A stretch of DNA of 64,000 nt from assembly GCA_016190245.1 (NCBI GenBank), contig JACPQY010000008.1, forward strand, positions 62,001 to 126,000, written 5' to 3'. Under the pieces are notes generated by a model, which was given only the letters and a program-made list of their open reading frames with translations, was not told where the DNA came from and searched no databases. A program made the position numbers and the translations under genes. Shown piece by piece: positions 61,082 through 64,000 of this stretch. Source of the stretch: Nitrospirota bacterium. Lineage in GTDB: Bacteria > JACPQY01. Numbering within the stretch: the stretch's first letter is position 1; each line of letters starts with the position of its first letter.

Positions 61082-61091
61082 CCCCCCCCCC
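61082..61091. repeat. Ten-base C tract upstream of the activase gene
   Basis: C10 (plus strand) 24-33 bases before the activase GTG, upstream of the TAGGAG ribosome site. Length changes could alter promoter or leader spacing. Confidence 0.7.
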
Positions 61092-61232
61092 TTGTACAGC
61101 GCGAAAAGGGGAGATTCGCCTTTCCCTGAAACCGGCGGAGTGAAAGAGCGTCAGCGGGAAAGGGAGAATGTCACCTTGTCTCCCCGACGCGGCCGAGAAG
61201 GTGATCTGTCCCCGAAGATCCCTGGGAGGGAC

Positions 61233-61691
61233 TCAGAGCAGGCCGAGCGATCTGAGCGTTTCGGCGAGCTTCGGTTCCTTCTTCGCGAACTCCTGCAAGG
61301 CCAGCTTGATCCGCTCGGTCTCCCGCACCGCCGGCGCCAGGGCCGTGCGCCGGTCCCACAGCACGAAACCGATCAGCCCCATCATGCCCACAAACAGGAC
61401 GCCGAAACCCCACATCATCGTTTGGCGCAATTCGTTGATCTGCTGCTGCAACCCATCCATCCGCCGGTTCAAGCTGTTCTCCAGCCCGTCGATCCGCTTG
61501 TCCAGCCCATCGATCCGCTTGTCCAACCCTCTTACGGCCTCTTCCAGCCTGGCGATCTTTTCACCTTGCTCCGCGAACTTCTGCAGGATTTCCCGATCGG
61601 TGAGCGTGATCGTCCTCTCGGCGGCGTAGACCGGCCCGGAAAGGACGGTCGCGGCAAGCGCGGCACAGAACCACAGACCTTTCGGACTCAT
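61233..61691 (-). CDS. Hypothetical secreted protein with heptad coiled coil and membrane helix
   Basis: 152 residues. A signal peptide ends near VYAA. A regular heptad coiled coil follows (LDKRIDGLDKRIDGLENSL), then a membrane helix (about residues 92-110) and a helical basic tail. The family is not recognised; the arrangement resembles small scaffolding or tethering proteins. It is divergent from the secreted protein at 61846. Confidence 0.6.
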   Translation of the reverse strand: MSPKGLWFCAALAATVLSGPVYAAERTITLTDREILQKFAEQGEKIARLEEAVRGLDKRIDGLDKRIDGLENSLNRRMDGLQQQINELRQTMMWGFGVLFVGMMGLIGFVLWDRRTALAPAVRETERIKLALQEFAKKEPKLAETLRSLGLL

Positions 61692-61845
61692 GGAAACATT
61701 GTGGACGCCCGACAGGGGCTTGTCAAAACCTCCCGCCAGACGGCGATTGCGTAGCCGTCATCCGTCCTTTCTCTGCTTGACCACCGCCGCCTGGAGGTGG
61801 TAGGAGTGGATCGAGTGGCGGGCTGAGATTCCCAAGGGGGTAGGT

Positions 61846-62961
61846 GTGCGCATCCGCCCGCCGGCAAGAGGGGTTCTGCTTTTCCTGGTCGGTGTGTACG
61901 CCTGTTCCTCGCTCGTGGGGGACGTTCGGGCGGCAGATGAGCCGAAGATTGACGAGGCCGAGCGCGGCCGATACATCGGCATCTTGACTGCGGCCTTCCT
62001 GCGGGAGGGGAAGTCTCTTCAAGATGTTGCCCTGCTGCGATCCGAACAAGAGGGCCCATACGATCTGGTGGTCACGCTGGATCGGTCCGATTTCGGGGCC
62101 GACTCAGGTGAAACCTTCGACCCCATCCAGGTCGCTCACGCCTTCGGCGCCGTCTACGGAACATTGCTCTCGGAAGCATCCCCGTTCCGACCCGAGGACA
62201 TCCGCATGGTTGACCTGCGTCTTTCGGACAGCCCCTACCAATTCACCGGCTCGGTGTCTCGATATGGTGACGCTTTTCGGCGGTTCTTCCAGGGCGGGAT
62301 CGGATTGGACGGCTTCGCGCACGACATGTTCTCGGCGGTTGAGTGTTGGGAGGGCGGTCGCAGGGAGGAAACGCTCTGGGAGGCGCTCACTGCACGTGGG
62401 GGTCCCGATGCGACCACTGAACCACCGGATCTCCCTGGGGGTCTGGAACCGGCGGAATTTATCTACGTGTCCAGGCTCCAGCCGATCATGGATTCGTATC
62501 TTCGGAGCTTTCGGGCGTTCAGTGAACTGTCGGAGGCGCTCCAATCCCTGCCCGTGCTTTTCTTCTCCCCCGCGTGTCGGATGCGATACGCCGAAGCCCT
62601 TGCGACGTGGAAGAAGAATCGGATGGAGATCGAGCCCATCCAGGCGCCCCCAAGCCTCGCGAAGGCCCACGGCGACCTCCTGGGCCCGGCACGCCGGCTC
62701 GATCGCGCGGCGGATCTGATTGGCCAGGGCTTCAAGAATCTCGACCGAGATTCTTTCGCGAAGGCGGTCGAGGAGATCCGCTTGGCCGGCCGATCTCTGG
62801 AGCGTTCGATGGAAACCATCCAGCGCCGGCTTTCTCCGCACCCTCCGGGGGAAGGCGGCATGCGGCCCGAAGCCGACCCCGAACCCCGCGCGACGCCTGC
62901 CGACCCGCCGACCGAAGTCCCGCAACGAGATCCCGATCCTCGAAAGGAGATACAGCCGTGA
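61846..62961 (+). CDS. Hypothetical secreted protein
   Basis: 371 residues from a GTG preceded by AAGGGGG. The signal peptide is followed by an acidic mixed alpha/beta body and a Pro/Arg-rich C-terminal tail (from about residue 330). A lipobox-like VYAC lies near residue 20. The family is not recognised. About 270 bp of repeat-containing sequence follow. Confidence 0.5.
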   Translation: MRIRPPARGVLLFLVGVYACSSLVGDVRAADEPKIDEAERGRYIGILTAAFLREGKSLQDVALLRSEQEGPYDLVVTLDRSDFGADSGETFDPIQVAHAFGAVYGTLLSEASPFRPEDIRMVDLRLSDSPYQFTGSVSRYGDAFRRFFQGGIGLDGFAHDMFSAVECWEGGRREETLWEALTARGGPDATTEPPDLPGGLEPAEFIYVSRLQPIMDSYLRSFRAFSELSEALQSLPVLFFSPACRMRYAEALATWKKNRMEIEPIQAPPSLAKAHGDLLGPARRLDRAADLIGQGFKNLDRDSFAKAVEEIRLAGRSLERSMETIQRRLSPHPPGEGGMRPEADPEPRATPADPPTEVPQRDPDPRKEIQP

Positions 62962-63097
62962 ACCCCGCACCAGACTCGCACATGGCATCAGACTCCGTGT
63001 TTCGCTCGGACGGACGAGACCCCTCCCCGCCCCAAGCCGCAGGGCTCCTTGCCACGGAGGGCATGGGGCCATGCAATGCCACGCCATTCGCAGGCCT

Positions 63098-63177
63098 TCC
63101 TGGCCTGCCTTCCTTTCGTGGCACGTGGGCCTTGCTCTCGAAGCCGCAAGGTCCACGGACTCCTTGTCCAGGTGTCG
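63098..63177. repeat. Dispersed ~80-bp repeat, copy B
   Basis: Same core as 20975-21054 with few differences, including the GTGGGCCTTG / CAAGGTCCAC hairpin (one G:T pair). TCCGCCGCGGCGGA (palindrome copy 6) follows at 63183-63196. The region between the genes at 61846 and 63231 (62962-63230) holds this element and no gene that I can support. Confidence 0.75.
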
Positions 63178-63230
63178 CCGCGTCCGCCGCGGCGGAGACG
63201 GCGCGGCATGGAACATGGCCTCGGTGCGGG

Positions 63231-63797
63231 GTGAACACGAATCGAACACCGACCGCCCGGCCCCGCCCTCATGCCATTTTCATCACCCTGCTGGCGTCCG
63301 CAGGCGCCTTCCTCTTGGCTCAAGGATGCGGGGGGGGCGGAGGTGGCCATGGGTCGGGCGATCGCGGCGATGGAGGCAAGATCGAGGGAACCTATCGGAG
63401 CAAAGGAGTGCGAGTTGTTCTGGAGATCACGGACTATCCTTCTCCCTCTCAGGGCACGCAGAAGCTCGACAACACGGACCCCGAAGGTGGGTGCGAGCGC
63501 TACGTTCCACCCCAATTGTACACTGCGTTCAGTCTCTACGCCTTCGACCCGGCCATTAGTTTGGAGGCTGACGGAGCGGGGCAGTACTCGGGTCCTGGCA
63601 CGTACTATAGCCTGGAGGACAGGTCGATCATCGAAGGCCCCTTGGAAGGCTGGGGGTGCCAGATGACGATTGAGGAGGGTGAAAGATCGGGCAGCTTTCT
63701 TTGCACGTGCACTCGCGTTCAGGTGGCGGGCTGTGACTCCGCGCGGTCAAAGATTACCGGACGATTCGAATGTCTGGGTGAGTTCGAGCCATTGTGA
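63231..63797 (+). CDS. Putative lipoprotein
   Basis: About 188 residues from a GTG. Lipobox LAQGC near residue 33 is followed by a Gly-rich linker (partly an eight-base G run at 63330-63337) and a beta-rich domain with several cysteines (GGCERY, GWGCQM, FLCTCTR, GCDSA). The start is uncertain; no strong ribosome site is seen. Family not recognised. Confidence 0.5.
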   Translation: MNTNRTPTARPRPHAIFITLLASAGAFLLAQGCGGGGGGHGSGDRGDGGKIEGTYRSKGVRVVLEITDYPSPSQGTQKLDNTDPEGGCERYVPPQLYTAFSLYAFDPAISLEADGAGQYSGPGTYYSLEDRSIIEGPLEGWGCQMTIEEGERSGSFLCTCTRVQVAGCDSARSKITGRFECLGEFEPL

Positions 63798-63826
63798 AGC
63801 CGACCTGGTAGGGGGGGGAGGGTTCC

Positions 63827-64000
63827 ATGTTGTGGCTACAGCGCATGCTTGTCCCGATCATCACCCTTGCGGGTGCCTTCATCCTTCCACCCCGGGCGGC
63901 GGCGTCCGATGTCGCCTCGCGGGTCACCGGTGCTCTCCAAGCCTGCTTCCTGCCCAAGCCTGACGAGATAAAGAGCATGTTGAAGTTCTACAAGAACCTC
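63827..64000 (+). CDS. Secreted protein, 3' end outside window
   Basis: 58 codons, open to the window edge. GGGAGGG lies just before ATG. A signal peptide (LVPIITLAGAFILPPRAAAS) is followed by DVASRVTGALQACFLPKPDE. Too short to assign a family. Confidence 0.55.
   Translation, partial: MLWLQRMLVPIITLAGAFILPPRAAASDVASRVTGALQACFLPKPDEIKSMLKFYKNL

Overview
The window is a GC-rich chromosome segment from a Gram-negative bacterium. Supporting evidence is an LpoB-type penicillin-binding-protein activator, a YaiO-type outer-membrane barrel, many lipoproteins, periplasmic multihaem cytochromes and two-membrane polysaccharide export genes. A deltaproteobacterial, myxobacterial or related uncultured lineage fits the gene mix, but nothing here fixes the phylum. 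Gene density is high, with many 4-11 bp stop/start overlaps. There is one tRNA (Ala, CGC), and no rRNA, CRISPR array, transposase or integrase was seen.

Layout. 1-7.7 kb: the end of a fatty acyl-AMP ligase, a haloalkane-dehalogenase-like hydrolase, a double-kinase hybrid sensor and a response regulator/PAS/GGDEF/EAL protein, each overlapping the next. 7.7-15.2 kb: housekeeping and miscellaneous genes (saccharopine-dehydrogenase-like oxidoreductase, methyltransferase, YaiO, family 4 uracil-DNA glycosylase, YicC, PriA). 15.2-23.2 kb: tRNA-Ala and a minus-strand operon encoding an ammonium channel, an NrfH/NapC-type tetrahaem quinol oxidase, an octahaem hydroxylamine-oxidoreductase-like cytochrome, a membrane-anchored FGE-fold protein without catalytic cysteines and an SPFH protein. 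It is preceded by a NifA-like sigma54 activator. 23.3-32 kb: ornithine-cyclodeaminase/mu-crystallin family enzyme, three membrane alkaline-phosphatase-superfamily proteins and a glycosyltransferase. 32.1-36.9 kb: a more AT-rich, tightly overlapping island with restriction-modification genes and a DprA-like protein. 37-42.6 kb: two glycosyltransferase-flippase pairs separated by an extragenic repeat. 42.7-46 kb: CYTH protein and MoxR/VWA pair. 46-56.6 kb: SurA-like protein, thioredoxin, several lipoproteins and the LPP20/COG3014/LpoB trio. 56.7-61 kb: a giant acyl-CoA dehydratase activase-type protein. 61-64 kb: small secreted proteins and lipoproteins.

The most interesting system is the nitrogen cluster. 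Two near-perfect sigma54 (-24/-12) promoters are readable on the minus strand, one before the ammonium-channel operon and one before the NifA-like activator gene. A perfect NtrC-type box (TGCACC-N5-GGTGCA) lies about 124 bp upstream of the second, and a 7-3-7 palindrome about 74 bp upstream of the first. This suggests a cascade NtrC -> NifA-like activator -> ammonium channel plus respiratory-type nitrite/hydroxylamine chemistry, i.e. an HAO-family cytochrome wired into nitrogen limitation rather than energy metabolism. The role of the cysteine-less FGE-fold protein and of the SPFH protein in it is unknown.

Two sequence-scale patterns cut across the genes: a dispersed palindrome family (GTCCGCC-NN-GGCGGAC, six copies) sometimes joined to an ~80 bp repeat, and ten homopolymeric G:C tracts that are all exactly ten bases long, eight of them inside coding regions.
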